A DNA stretch of 47,188 nt from Flavobacteriales bacterium (lineage in GTDB: Bacteria; Bacteroidota; Bacteroidia; Flavobacteriales; TMED113). Below the pieces are notes generated by a model that made no database searches, had not been told where the DNA came from, and worked only from the letters and a program-made list of their open reading frames with translations. The stretch is from assembly GCA_002722215.1 (NCBI GenBank), contig PBKX01000008.1, positions 1 through 47,188 of the forward strand, in the 5' to 3' direction. The translations under genes and the position numbers were made by a program. Below are positions 36,622 to 45,415 of this stretch, piece by piece (positions within the stretch are counted from its first letter, which is position 1; every line of letters begins with the position of its first letter).

Positions 36622-38235
36622 TTAATCTATCTCATTGACGTCTATTAGAAATAACTCTTCCGCAACTTGAAATTCTTCAGCTATTATATCAGTTAATATG
36701 ACTTCTTTCCAATCTTGTTCTGGATAAATCCAACTATATGAAGCATTATTTATTTTGACCAATAAAGGCATGTCAAAAGATGGAGAAATAGATTTCCACT
36801 TAAAATTCAATATCACTGAATCATTCATATTAGTAAAAAAGTACTCAAAAACAGGTAGCTCATGATGCAATAAGTATTGTTCAAAAAATGAATCCAAATC
36901 ATATCCACATTGTTCTTCAATATATTCGATCACATCATTGGTATTTACAATTTGATGTCGGAAATTTATTTGCAATCCTTTTAAAATATTCATCCAAATA
37001 GAATCATTCTGCAGCATCGTTCTTAAAGTATGCAACATCCAACTACCCTTGTAATACATGTCTGTATTAGAATGATCATGATAAATAATAGGTTCTTTAT
37101 TTAATATTTTAGCTTTCTGGTGATTTAAATAAACTAACATAGCATCATAACCATATACTTGTTCCACATATAACGCTTCCGAATAAGTAGCAAATGACTC
37201 ATGAATCCACATATCGCGCCTATTTGCCATACTAACACTATTGCCCCACCATTCATGTGCTGTCTCATGTATAATAATAAAATCAAAGTCTATATTAGAG
37301 GGGAAAGCCCCTAAATAACCTTTCATGTATCGATTCCCATATGATATACAACTTTGATGCTCCATACCAACATAATTAGTTTCGACTAATTTATACCCAT
37401 CTTCATAGAATGGATATTCACCAAATAAATTTTCAAATACATGTAGCATCGGCTTAACCTGCTTAAAATGTTTTTTTGCTAAAAACAAATTGTGATCAAG
37501 TACATAATAATCTAAATTTAAAGACCCATTTTCACCTTGTAATGTATCTTGAAAATGTGCATAATTTGCAATATTACAAGTTACATTATAGCTATTAATT
37601 GGATTAACAACCAACCACTCAAATACATGATTTTTATTGTTATATTCATCTCTCCGTAAACTCATTAATTTTCCATTAGATACTGCGATATAGGGGACAG
37701 GAACACTTAAGCTTATTCTCATACTATCAGGCTCATCTGCCAAATTATGCTTACTCGGAAACCATAGTGCTCCACTTTCCTGTTGGCACGCTACTCCGAC
37801 CCAGTCTAAATGGTCATCATCATTAGCCCAAACAAAACCACCCGACCAGGGTGGATTTTCTGCTGTAATAGGAGATCCATGATAAAATACATCCACACAA
37901 AAAAAAGCATCTTTTTCAATATTTCCAATTACTAATAATTTATTAGATTCTTTCACAAAAGAAACTAACTTATTATCTAATAAAACACTATCTACAATTA
38001 GATTTTCGAATAGATCAAGAATCAGAGTATCTATAGAGCATTCGGATTTAAAATACATGGCATTAGAACCTTTGATCTCTTTATCAGATAAAGAGAATGT
38101 TACTTTTAAATACGAGTAATTTAAATCATAACAACCCAGAATCTCCTTATTTTGAAGTTCAAAAACTGGCTGTTCTTCAGAGCATGAAAAAATACAAAAT
38201 AAATATAAAAAGGCAACAAGAATTCGATAAATCAT
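36622..38235 (-). CDS. M1-family metallopeptidase lipoprotein
   Basis: The preferred start is ATG 38235 (537 aa): it yields a lipoprotein leader (MIYRILVAFLYLFCIFSC, lipid Cys at 18), while the track's start 38304 overlaps rpmB by 59 bases. An N-terminal beta-sandwich (25-220) precedes the gluzincin domain. There the substrate-recognition motif reads VGMEHQ (in place of GAMEN), followed by zinc-binding HETAHEWWGN (H322, E323, H326) and third ligand E345 in HESFATYSEAL. It is probably an aminopeptidase anchored at the outer or inner membrane facing the periplasm. It sits 10 bases after rpmB, between rpmB and rpmG, an unusual place. Confidence 0.9.
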   Translation of the reverse strand: MIYRILVAFLYLFCIFSCSEEQPVFELQNKEILGCYDLNYSYLKVTFSLSDKEIKGSNAMYFKSECSIDTLILDLFENLIVDSVLLDNKLVSFVKESNKLLVIGNIEKDAFFCVDVFYHGSPITAENPPWSGGFVWANDDDHLDWVGVACQQESGALWFPSKHNLADEPDSMRISLSVPVPYIAVSNGKLMSLRRDEYNNKNHVFEWLVVNPINSYNVTCNIANYAHFQDTLQGENGSLNLDYYVLDHNLFLAKKHFKQVKPMLHVFENLFGEYPFYEDGYKLVETNYVGMEHQSCISYGNRYMKGYLGAFPSNIDFDFIIIHETAHEWWGNSVSMANRRDMWIHESFATYSEALYVEQVYGYDAMLVYLNHQKAKILNKEPIIYHDHSNTDMYYKGSWMLHTLRTMLQNDSIWMNILKGLQINFRHQIVNTNDVIEYIEEQCGYDLDSFFEQYLLHHELPVFEYFFTNMNDSVILNFKWKSISPSFDMPLLVKINNASYSWIYPEQDWKEVILTDIIAEEFQVAEELFLIDVNEID

Positions 38236-38245
38236 ACTTAGAATC

Positions 38246-38479
38246 TTACAAAAGACCCTTTTTTTTAGCAATTTTAATGACTTCGGATATTCCTTTCTTA
38301 TCAATTGTTTTAAGAGTAGATGTTGTTACTTTCAAAGTAATCCACTCCCCTTTAGATGGAATATAAAATCGCTTTTTAATAAGATTTATATCAAAACGTC
38401 GCTTTGTTTTTTTATTTGAATGAGAAACATTATTCCCCACCATCGGTTTTTTACCACTTAATTGACATATTCTAGACAT
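38246..38479 (-). CDS. rpmB: Ribosomal protein bL28
   Basis: The 77-aa large-subunit protein has MSRICQLSGKKPMVGNNVSHSNKKTKRRF, a near-perfect bL28 N-terminus, then WITLKVTTSTLKTIDKKG. It is preceded by the cinA-type gene (54-base gap) as in other Flavobacteriia, but followed by the M1 peptidase gene rather than rpmG. Confidence 0.97.
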   Translation of the reverse strand: MSRICQLSGKKPMVGNNVSHSNKKTKRRFDINLIKKRFYIPSKGEWITLKVTTSTLKTIDKKGISEVIKIAKKKGLL

Positions 38480-38533
38480 AGCATTTAAAATAAATGAAGT
38501 GCGAATTTAACATTTTTGCATTAGAATAAAAAA

Positions 38534-39025
38534 TTATAGAATTTCTTTTCTAAATAGATTCAATAATCTATATGAAACATGAGAGATGTTTTCTAAGCGA
38601 CTTTGATTTAAAGGGACTAATTCGGAAATAGTATTATTTGCACTAGAAATACTAATCCAAGCATGCAAGGTTATATTTTTAGGGGCTGTATTCGTGTCAA
38701 AAAACTCAACATAACCGGTTGTTGCCAATCCATAATCAACACCATGTTTCTTCCTAACTGAATCTGCCATGTCATCAACTACCATTTTACTCACAACCCC
38801 ATGATTATTAATTACATTAGGATCAATACCCAATAGGCTCACTTTAGCTTCATTACTATATGTAATCAATGATCCTTTAAAAAAATTAGAAGCACCAGAT
38901 TTAGAGGTAAAAAAAGTAGAAATAAAGCCCCCAGTACAACTTTCAGCAACAGATACAGTGAGTCCTTTTTTGATCATAATTTCGGAAATAGAGTTTAACA
39001 ATAAGTGATCCAGATAAATTTGCAT
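38534..39025 (-). CDS. CinA C-terminal domain (PncC-like) protein, standalone
   Basis: The 163-aa protein corresponds only to the C-terminal nicotinamide-nucleotide amidohydrolase domain of CinA. It has VSVAESCTGGFIS, GASNFFKGSLITYSNEAK, LLGIDPNVINNHGVVSK and DYGLATTGYVE. Full-length CinA in this position usually also has an N-terminal molybdopterin-binding-like domain (total about 415 aa); no trace of it remains in the 13 bases between this start and rny. The family's conserved AGPxGGT segment after GLATTG is replaced by GYVEFFDTNTAP, so activity is uncertain. The usual role is deamidating NMN in pyridine-nucleotide recycling. Confidence 0.85.
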   Translation of the reverse strand: MQIYLDHLLLNSISEIMIKKGLTVSVAESCTGGFISTFFTSKSGASNFFKGSLITYSNEAKVSLLGIDPNVINNHGVVSKMVVDDMADSVRKKHGVDYGLATTGYVEFFDTNTAPKNITLHAWISISSANNTISELVPLNQSRLENISHVSYRLLNLFRKEIL

Positions 39026-39038
39026 ATTTAGAATAAAG

Positions 39039-40583
39039 TTATTTGGCTATGTTAATAGATCGTGTTTCTCTTATTACAACTACCTTAATCAAACCTGGAT
39101 AAGTCATTTCTTTTTGTATTTGTTTAGACAAATTATAAGAAATCTGTTTAGCTTTTTCATCTGAGATTTTTTCACTCTCTACAATCACTCGCAATTCTCT
39201 GCCGGCCTGTAAAGCATATGCTTTAATAACTCCTCTATATGCTAAAGCTAAGTCCTCTAATTCTTTTAAGCGATTTAAATAAGCCTCCACAACCTCTCTC
39301 CTTGCTCCTGGTCTGGCTCCAGAAATAGCATCACACACTTGAACAATTGCGGAAATTAAGCTATTCATTTCAATTTCATCATGATGTGCACCAATAGCAT
39401 TACAAATCTCTTTATTTTCACCATATTTTTCTGCCCATTTCATTCCTAAAATCGCATGGGGTAACTCGGGATTTTCCTCAGGGACCTTACCAATATCATG
39501 AAGCAATCCAGCACGCTTAGCTAATTTAGGATTTACACCTAATTCAGAAGCCATAATAGAACACAAATTAGCCACTTCTCTAGAATGTTGTAGTAAATTT
39601 TGACCATAAGAAGAACGATAACGCATTCTTCCCACAATCTTAATTAACTCCGAATGAAGACCATGAATTCCTAAGTCAATAACTGTTCTTTTACCTATAT
39701 TTAATATCTCTTGATCAATATCTTTTTTAGTTTTTTTAACAACTTCTTCTATTCTAGCTGGATGGATTCTTCCATCTAATACTAATTTTTTTAAAGCAAG
39801 ATGTGCAATTTCTCTTCGAACAGGATCAAAGCAAGATAAAATAATTGCCTCAGGTGTATCATCAACAATAATTTCAACACCAGTGGCCGCTTCAAGACTT
39901 CTGATATTTCTTCCTTCTCGACCAATAATCCGTCCTTTAATATCATCACTATCAATATTGAAAATAGAAACCGAATTATCAATAGATTCTTCGGCCGCTA
40001 CTCTTTGAATAGTTTGAATCACAATCTTTTTAGCTTCTTCATTAGCTGTTAATTTTGCCTCTTCAATAGTTTTTTGAACATGTGACATAGCATCTGTTTC
40101 AGCTTCTGCCTTAAGGGATTCTATAAGTTCTTTTTTTGCTTCAGATTTAGTCATACCAGAAATATTCTCTAATAGAGAAACCTGTTTATCTCGTGTATCA
40201 TCTATTTCTTTTTCCTTTCTATTCAGTAACTCTGTTCTTTCTGTAAAGCTTGCAAGATCTTGCGAAAAAGACTTTTTATTTCTATTATATTCTTCAAAGT
40301 TTGAATTAAGAGTCTGTTCTTTTTGTCGAATTTTTGTTGATCTTAATTCTAAATCCTTGTTCTTTTGAAAAATAGATTTCTCGTGAGCAGTTTTTAATTC
40401 AATGAATTTTTCTTTTGCTTGTAAAATTTTATCCTGCTTAATTTGCTCACCTTTTTTTCGTGCGTCTTTTAAGATGCGAATACTGTGATTTTTATACCTC
40501 CAATTATTAATAAATAATGTGAGAATAAAACCAACTAAAGAGCCAATTAAAAATAAAGCTATCAATATAAATACCTCGTTCAT
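39039..40583 (-). CDS. rny: Ribonuclease Y
   Basis: Membrane-anchored endoribonuclease initiating mRNA decay, 514 aa. The N-terminal helix (3-25) anchors it. A long charged coiled coil follows (30-190). The KH RNA-binding domain has [32 protein letters not shown] (about 210-245). The HD domain has LLHDIGKV (catalytic H362, D363) and IGAHHDE. The C-terminus ends with [14 protein letters not shown]. Gene order zapA-rny matches other Bacteroidota. Confidence 0.97.
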   Translation of the reverse strand: MNEVFILIALFLIGSLVGFILTLFINNWRYKNHSIRILKDARKKGEQIKQDKILQAKEKFIELKTAHEKSIFQKNKDLELRSTKIRQKEQTLNSNFEEYNRNKKSFSQDLASFTERTELLNRKEKEIDDTRDKQVSLLENISGMTKSEAKKELIESLKAEAETDAMSHVQKTIEEAKLTANEEAKKIVIQTIQRVAAEESIDNSVSIFNIDSDDIKGRIIGREGRNIRSLEAATGVEIIVDDTPEAIILSCFDPVRREIAHLALKKLVLDGRIHPARIEEVVKKTKKDIDQEILNIGKRTVIDLGIHGLHSELIKIVGRMRYRSSYGQNLLQHSREVANLCSIMASELGVNPKLAKRAGLLHDIGKVPEENPELPHAILGMKWAEKYGENKEICNAIGAHHDEIEMNSLISAIVQVCDAISGARPGARREVVEAYLNRLKELEDLALAYRGVIKAYALQAGRELRVIVESEKISDEKAKQISYNLSKQIQKEMTYPGLIKVVVIRETRSINIAK

Positions 40584-40634
40584 AATATCATTTTATAATA
40601 AAATATCAATAAAAAACGAGCATGTTGATATGAC

Positions 40635-40919
40635 TTAAATTACATTAGAAATACTTTTTTTTATTTCAGATATATCTGCTATAATTTTTTGCTTAGATAA
40701 GGATTTAGTAGCTTTTAGTTTTTCTAATTTTACACATAACTGAAGAGCACACATGGCTAATAAATCTTGATTATCTTTCACAGAATACTTGTCCCGTAAA
40801 TTTTTAAGACTTTCTTCAATTTTAGATGCGGATAATCGAATAACTTTTTCCTCTGAGCTATTCACATTCATCGGATACAATCTATTTGCTAAAGAAATTT
40901 TTATATTTAATTTTTCCAT
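40635..40919 (-). CDS. zapA: Cell division protein ZapA
   Basis: The 94-aa protein has a short beta-rich head (LNIKISLANRLYPMNVN), then a helix with SSEEKVIRLSASKIEESLKNLRDKY and the DLLAMCALQLCVKLEKL segment, the ZapA pattern. It binds FtsZ and stabilises the Z ring in the cytosol. It lies three bases after the coiled-coil partner gene and 51 bases before rny. Confidence 0.9.
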   Translation of the reverse strand: MEKLNIKISLANRLYPMNVNSSEEKVIRLSASKIEESLKNLRDKYSVKDNQDLLAMCALQLCVKLEKLKATKSLSKQKIIADISEIKKSISNVI

Positions 40920-40922
40920 AAA

Positions 40923-41222
40923 TCATTCATTCAATAATGATATACATTTATCAATTTGCCTAATTAAATTATTTACACGTCCCCTAGCAAAATCTGCAGA
41001 ATCATCATCCTTTATCGCTATTCCTTTTGCTATATCAACAATTTCAACTCGTTTTTTTAATTCTTTAATCTCTCTCTCTAACACATTCATCTTTTCTGAC
41101 ATCAACCGATTCTGATGAGCTAAACTCACATTCTTCTCTTTTTGCTCATTATATCTAGACAACATTACTCGAACAACCTTCTTTAAATCAAAAATATAAG
41201 GCGAAATAGAATCCACAATCAA
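40923..41222 (-). CDS. Small coiled-coil protein upstream of zapA
   Basis: The 99-aa protein (from TTG 41222) is a helical heptad-repeat protein (NRLMSEKMNVLEREIKELKKRVE) ending in RGRVNNLIRQIDKCISLLNE, a tail that recurs in Bacteroidota proteins encoded before zapA. A role with ZapA at the division site is inferred. There is no ATG before residue 20: candidates are TTG 41222 and GTG 41216. The promoter immediately upstream predicts a leader of only about 10-20 bases, compatible with either. Confidence 0.8.
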   Translation of the reverse strand: MIVDSISPYIFDLKKVVRVMLSRYNEQKEKNVSLAHQNRLMSEKMNVLEREIKELKKRVEIVDIAKGIAIKDDDSADFARGRVNNLIRQIDKCISLLNE

Positions 41223-41239
41223 AGAATTAGATACAGAGC

Positions 41240-41271
41240 CAAATATAAGTATTTAAAATTTTAGATTCAAA
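41240..41271 (-). promoter_or_regulatory. Consensus Bacteroidota sigma-A promoter for the coiled-coil-zapA-rny operon
   Basis: On the minus strand, TTTG (41271-41268) is followed after exactly 20 bases by TATATTTG (41247-41240), matching the -33 TTTG / 19-21 bp / -7 TAnnTTTG consensus. Transcription should start around 41232-41236, about 10-20 bases before the non-ATG start codon. Confidence 0.7.
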
Positions 41272-41330
41272 TACTAAAAATTGAGAATTTAAGTTATGAG
41301 AATAAAAGTTTTTAGTTTAATTTTCCATTA

Positions 41331-43004
41331 ATGAAAAAATATATATTATTAACTCTCACTATTTACTTCTTGCTACCTGGCATTAGCCAGACCAAGTATC
41401 CAAAAGATTTTTTTATAAGTCCAGTAGAATTTAAAATGGCTATTGCTGGAACATTTGGAGAATTAAGAAGTAATCATTTCCATTCAGGCATAGATATAAA
41501 AACAAAACAGAAAAAGAACATACCAATTTATGCTTCACAAAGTGGGTATATTTCCAGAATAAAAGTTTCCACACATGGTTTTGGGAAAGCAATATACATC
41601 AATCACCCAAATGGATTTACTACCGTGTATGCACACTTAGAAAATTTTGAAAAAAAAATAGAGGACAGAACACAAACAGAACAATATAAAAAAGAAAGCT
41701 TTGAAATTGACTTTTCTTTAAATAATACCGACATCCAAGTTGAAAAAGGAGACGTAATTGGCTTTAGTGGAAATACTGGCAGCTCCACAGCTCCACATTT
41801 ACACTTTGAAATCAGAGAAACTAAAACTCAAAAAATTATTAATCCAATGTTATTTGGGCTACCCATATTAGATAGAACAAATCCAATTATCAATTCAATA
41901 TTAATCTATCACGATAATGGTAAAAAAGAAATGATAAAAACTAGAAAAATTGATGACCATGAGTATCAATTGCTATATACACCAAATATTACCGGCCCTT
42001 TTAACATCGGTGTAAACACTTATGACTTATTAGACGCAGCCCCAAATAAAAATGGGGTATACGCAATTGAACTTTATATTAATGACTCATTACACTTTGC
42101 TAATTACATGAATCAATTTGCGTTTTCAGAAACAAGATATATCAATTCACATATTGATTATGAATACCATAAGAACACTGGATTAAAATTTCAAAAATGT
42201 TTTTTAGATATAAATAATCATATCAGCACAAATCAAAAATATACAACTGAAAAAATTGGCTCCAATACAAATAAGAAAAAACAGCAAATAAAATTAATTA
42301 TAAAAGATAGTTATGGAAATCATGCATTATTAGAATTCAACACAGAGTTACATAAAAAAGAAATTGATCAATCTAATAAACAAAAAAATATAACAGAGGG
42401 AAAATTAATCAATTGTAAACAAGTATTCGAATTTAAAGACACTCACTTTGAAATATATCTGCCAAACAATAGCTTGTATAAAGATTATATATTTAAATAT
42501 AGTAAAAGAGATGACCCCACTATGACATATCCTATTTACCAAATATTAGACGACTCAATACCATCACACAAAAGCTTTGTGATAGCTATCAAAGAAAATG
42601 CTTTACCTATTGAGCTTCGAAAAAAAGCACTCATCGGAAGATTAATAAATGAGGAAATACATTGTCTTAAAAGTAGGTGGAAAGAAAATTCAATTATTGG
42701 GAAATCAAATAAATTTGGTGAATTTACTATTGTTATCGATACAATAAAACCGAAAATTGAATATAAAAAAAACTATATAACAGATAATCAAATTCAATTT
42801 AAAATATCAGATGAATTATCTGGAATAAAAGAATATAGGGGAGAAATAAATGGGGAATGGATACTTATGGAGTATGACTTTAAAACGGATATATTAAAAT
42901 ATATTTTTAGAGAAGAACCATCTAACAAAACACATCAAATTAATGTTTCTGTAACCGATTATACTGATAATACGGAGAGTATCAATATTAATTTTGTTAG
43001 ATGA
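41331..43004 (+). CDS. Exported M23-family metallopeptidase
   Basis: The 557-aa protein has a signal peptide (1-20). The LytM/M23 domain sits unusually near the N-terminus: FGELRSNHFHSGIDI holds the first zinc ligands H51 and D55, and STAPHLHFEIR holds H156 and H158. The rest (200-557) consists of beta-rich domains, including FNIGVNTYDLLDAAPNKNGVY and a late Ig-like part with YTDNTESININ. M23 enzymes cut peptidoglycan crosslinks or peptides, and with all ligands kept this one should be active. The gene is divergent from the zapA operon and overlaps the receptor gene by four bases. Confidence 0.92.
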   Translation: MKKYILLTLTIYFLLPGISQTKYPKDFFISPVEFKMAIAGTFGELRSNHFHSGIDIKTKQKKNIPIYASQSGYISRIKVSTHGFGKAIYINHPNGFTTVYAHLENFEKKIEDRTQTEQYKKESFEIDFSLNNTDIQVEKGDVIGFSGNTGSSTAPHLHFEIRETKTQKIINPMLFGLPILDRTNPIINSILIYHDNGKKEMIKTRKIDDHEYQLLYTPNITGPFNIGVNTYDLLDAAPNKNGVYAIELYINDSLHFANYMNQFAFSETRYINSHIDYEYHKNTGLKFQKCFLDINNHISTNQKYTTEKIGSNTNKKKQQIKLIIKDSYGNHALLEFNTELHKKEIDQSNKQKNITEGKLINCKQVFEFKDTHFEIYLPNNSLYKDYIFKYSKRDDPTMTYPIYQILDDSIPSHKSFVIAIKENALPIELRKKALIGRLINEEIHCLKSRWKENSIIGKSNKFGEFTIVIDTIKPKIEYKKNYITDNQIQFKISDELSGIKEYRGEINGEWILMEYDFKTDILKYIFREEPSNKTHQINVSVTDYTDNTESININFVR

Positions 43005-45403
43005 ATAGAAAATTCTTAATCTATATAATTTTATTTTGTCTCTGTGCTCTATCTCAAGAAAATGAGCAATTAGTAGTACAGGGAAAAGTCATAGACAGAA
43101 ATACAAAAAAACCTCTATCAAATGTAAATTTAATATGCCAACAATACGGAGCCATTACTAATAAAAAAGGAGTATATAAACTTGTACTCAATAAAAATAA
43201 TAGTCTAATTAAAATAATTGCCTCACATCAAGGATATAAAAATGACACTACTATTATCACTGACATACAAAATAAAACAAACATCAAAGTAAATATCGAA
43301 TTAAATGCAATAGCTACCTCATTAGCCGAGATTGACTTAATTATAGATAATTCTAGAAAGCAAGGAATTACAAAAATAGATCCTAAAATGATCGACAAAC
43401 TCCCTAATACTACAGGCGGAATTGAATCTATCATTAAACTTCTACCTGGCGTAGCATCAAATAATGAATTAAGCAGTCAATATTCAGTGAGGGGAGGAAA
43501 TTATGATGAAAACTTAATTTATGTAAATAATATTGAAATATACAAACCTTTTTTAGTCAGAAATGGAGAACAAGAAGGTTTAAGTTTTATCAACCCAAAC
43601 ATGGTCTCTTCTGTGGAATTTTCTTCAGGTGGATTTCAATCCAAATTTGGGGACAAACTATCATCTGTTTTAAATGTAGAGTATAAAAATCCAACCGAAA
43701 GAAAGATATCCCTAGCAAGTAGTCTACTAGGCGCATCACTCAACATGGAAAATTACATAAATACAAAATCTCACAAATTATCTTACTTAATTGGAGGAAG
43801 AATAAGATCAAATAATTTATTATTAAACTCCCTAGATACAAAAGGTGATTATAAACCTTTTTTTCAAGACTTCCAAGCGTATCTAACATATAAAAATGCA
43901 AACTACTCTGACTGGGAATTTAGTTTATTGAATTACTATTCCCAAAACAAATACCAAATGATACCAAAAACAAGGGAGTCTAAATTTGGCACTGTTCAAG
44001 ATGCTTTACAAGTAACAATTTATTTTGAGGGGCAAGAAGTTGATAATTATGAAACTAACTTAACAGCTCTGAGTTCAACATACTCACCAAATGATGTGTT
44101 AAGATTACAATTTACATCATCGTTCTTTCAAACAAAAGAACAACAGTTTTATGATATTTTAGGAGAATATTGGCTAGGAGAATTAGACAATAATATAGGT
44201 TCTGATCAACTTGGTGAAGTTATTTTTTATAGAGGCGTAGGAGCATATATGAATCACGCACGAAATATATTTAATGCTAATGTGTTTAACCTATATCATG
44301 ACGGTAAATATATTTTAAGTAAACAAAATAAACTTCTTGAATGGGGATTTAAATATCAAATTGAAAATATTAATGATGAAATAAGAGAATGGATAATGAT
44401 AGATTCTGCTGGGTATTCTATTTCCCCTATTAATAATGACTATATGAACCTTTTTGAATTCCAAAGTGGGAATTCATCCCTTCAATCAAATAGATTTGCG
44501 TCATATGTGCAATTTGGCAACTCATTAAAAATAAATAACATAGATATTGATTACAATGTAGGGAATCGAATCAATTACTGGGATTTTAATCGAGAATTAT
44601 TTATAAGTCCAAGAGGGATGATCAGCATAACACCCGAGTGGGAAAAAGATTGGGTATTTAATATGGCATGTGGCTCATATAATCAATCTCCATTTTTTAA
44701 AGAATATAGAGATATTGAAGGTAATTTGAATCATAATATTAAATCACAAAAATCTATTCATTATATTATTAATTCTGATTATCAATTTAAATACTTAAAT
44801 AGACCATTTAAATTAACAACTGCAATATACTATAAACATCTTTGGGATATTATTCCATTTGAAATTGATAATCTAAGAATTATTTATCTGAATGAAAATA
44901 ATGCTCATGGTTATGCTACAGGTTTAGATATTAAATTATTTGGTGAATTTGTTCCAAATGTAGATTCTTGGATTAGTGTATCAGTACTCAAAACACAAGA
45001 AAATATTGATGGAGATGGACACGGCTATATACCAAGACCAACAGATAGAAGATTAAATGCCTCTATCTTTTTTCAAGATTATTTTCCAAAAAACCCAAAC
45101 TATAAAATGCAATTAAGTTTAATATATGGCACAGGATTGCCATTTGGAGCACCTAATTCTGAAAGATTTGAACAAACACGTCGCATACCATCATATAAAA
45201 GACTTGATATTGGATTTTCTAGAGTCATCAAGAAATACTATGATTTTAAATCTATTTGGGGCAGTATAGAGATATTCAATTTAATTGGCATTCAAAATAT
45301 ATCTTCATATATATGGGTTAGTGACTCTAGTAATCAATCTTACGCGGTACCAAACTATTTGACAGGTAGAATAGTTAATTTAAAGTGCAATATAAATTTT
45401 TAA
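43001..45403 (+). CDS. TonB-dependent receptor
   Basis: The 800-aa outer-membrane protein has a signal peptide (about 1-18). A carboxypeptidase-regulatory-like domain follows (22-105; VVQGKVIDRNTKKPLSNV, GVYKLVL). The plug domain (about 125-225) has SIIKLLPGVASNNELSSQYSVRGGNYDENLIYVNNIEIYKPF and VEFSSGGFQSKFGDKLSSVL. The beta-barrel continues to the C-terminus, closing near LTGRIVNLKCNINF. There is no SusD-like partner, so it is not a typical polysaccharide-utilisation pair; the substrate is unknown. ATGA coupling to the M23 gene suggests a single transcript. Confidence 0.94.
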   Translation: MNRKFLIYIILFCLCALSQENEQLVVQGKVIDRNTKKPLSNVNLICQQYGAITNKKGVYKLVLNKNNSLIKIIASHQGYKNDTTIITDIQNKTNIKVNIELNAIATSLAEIDLIIDNSRKQGITKIDPKMIDKLPNTTGGIESIIKLLPGVASNNELSSQYSVRGGNYDENLIYVNNIEIYKPFLVRNGEQEGLSFINPNMVSSVEFSSGGFQSKFGDKLSSVLNVEYKNPTERKISLASSLLGASLNMENYINTKSHKLSYLIGGRIRSNNLLLNSLDTKGDYKPFFQDFQAYLTYKNANYSDWEFSLLNYYSQNKYQMIPKTRESKFGTVQDALQVTIYFEGQEVDNYETNLTALSSTYSPNDVLRLQFTSSFFQTKEQQFYDILGEYWLGELDNNIGSDQLGEVIFYRGVGAYMNHARNIFNANVFNLYHDGKYILSKQNKLLEWGFKYQIENINDEIREWIMIDSAGYSISPINNDYMNLFEFQSGNSSLQSNRFASYVQFGNSLKINNIDIDYNVGNRINYWDFNRELFISPRGMISITPEWEKDWVFNMACGSYNQSPFFKEYRDIEGNLNHNIKSQKSIHYIINSDYQFKYLNRPFKLTTAIYYKHLWDIIPFEIDNLRIIYLNENNAHGYATGLDIKLFGEFVPNVDSWISVSVLKTQENIDGDGHGYIPRPTDRRLNASIFFQDYFPKNPNYKMQLSLIYGTGLPFGAPNSERFEQTRRIPSYKRLDIGFSRVIKKYYDFKSIWGSIEIFNLIGIQNISSYIWVSDSSNQSYAVPNYLTGRIVNLKCNINF

Positions 45404-45415
45404 CAAAATATGTTA

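Noticed and set aside
38236-38304. Upstream start of the M1 peptidase
   Set aside because: It overlaps rpmB by 59 bases and would bury the lipoprotein signal behind a charged extension.
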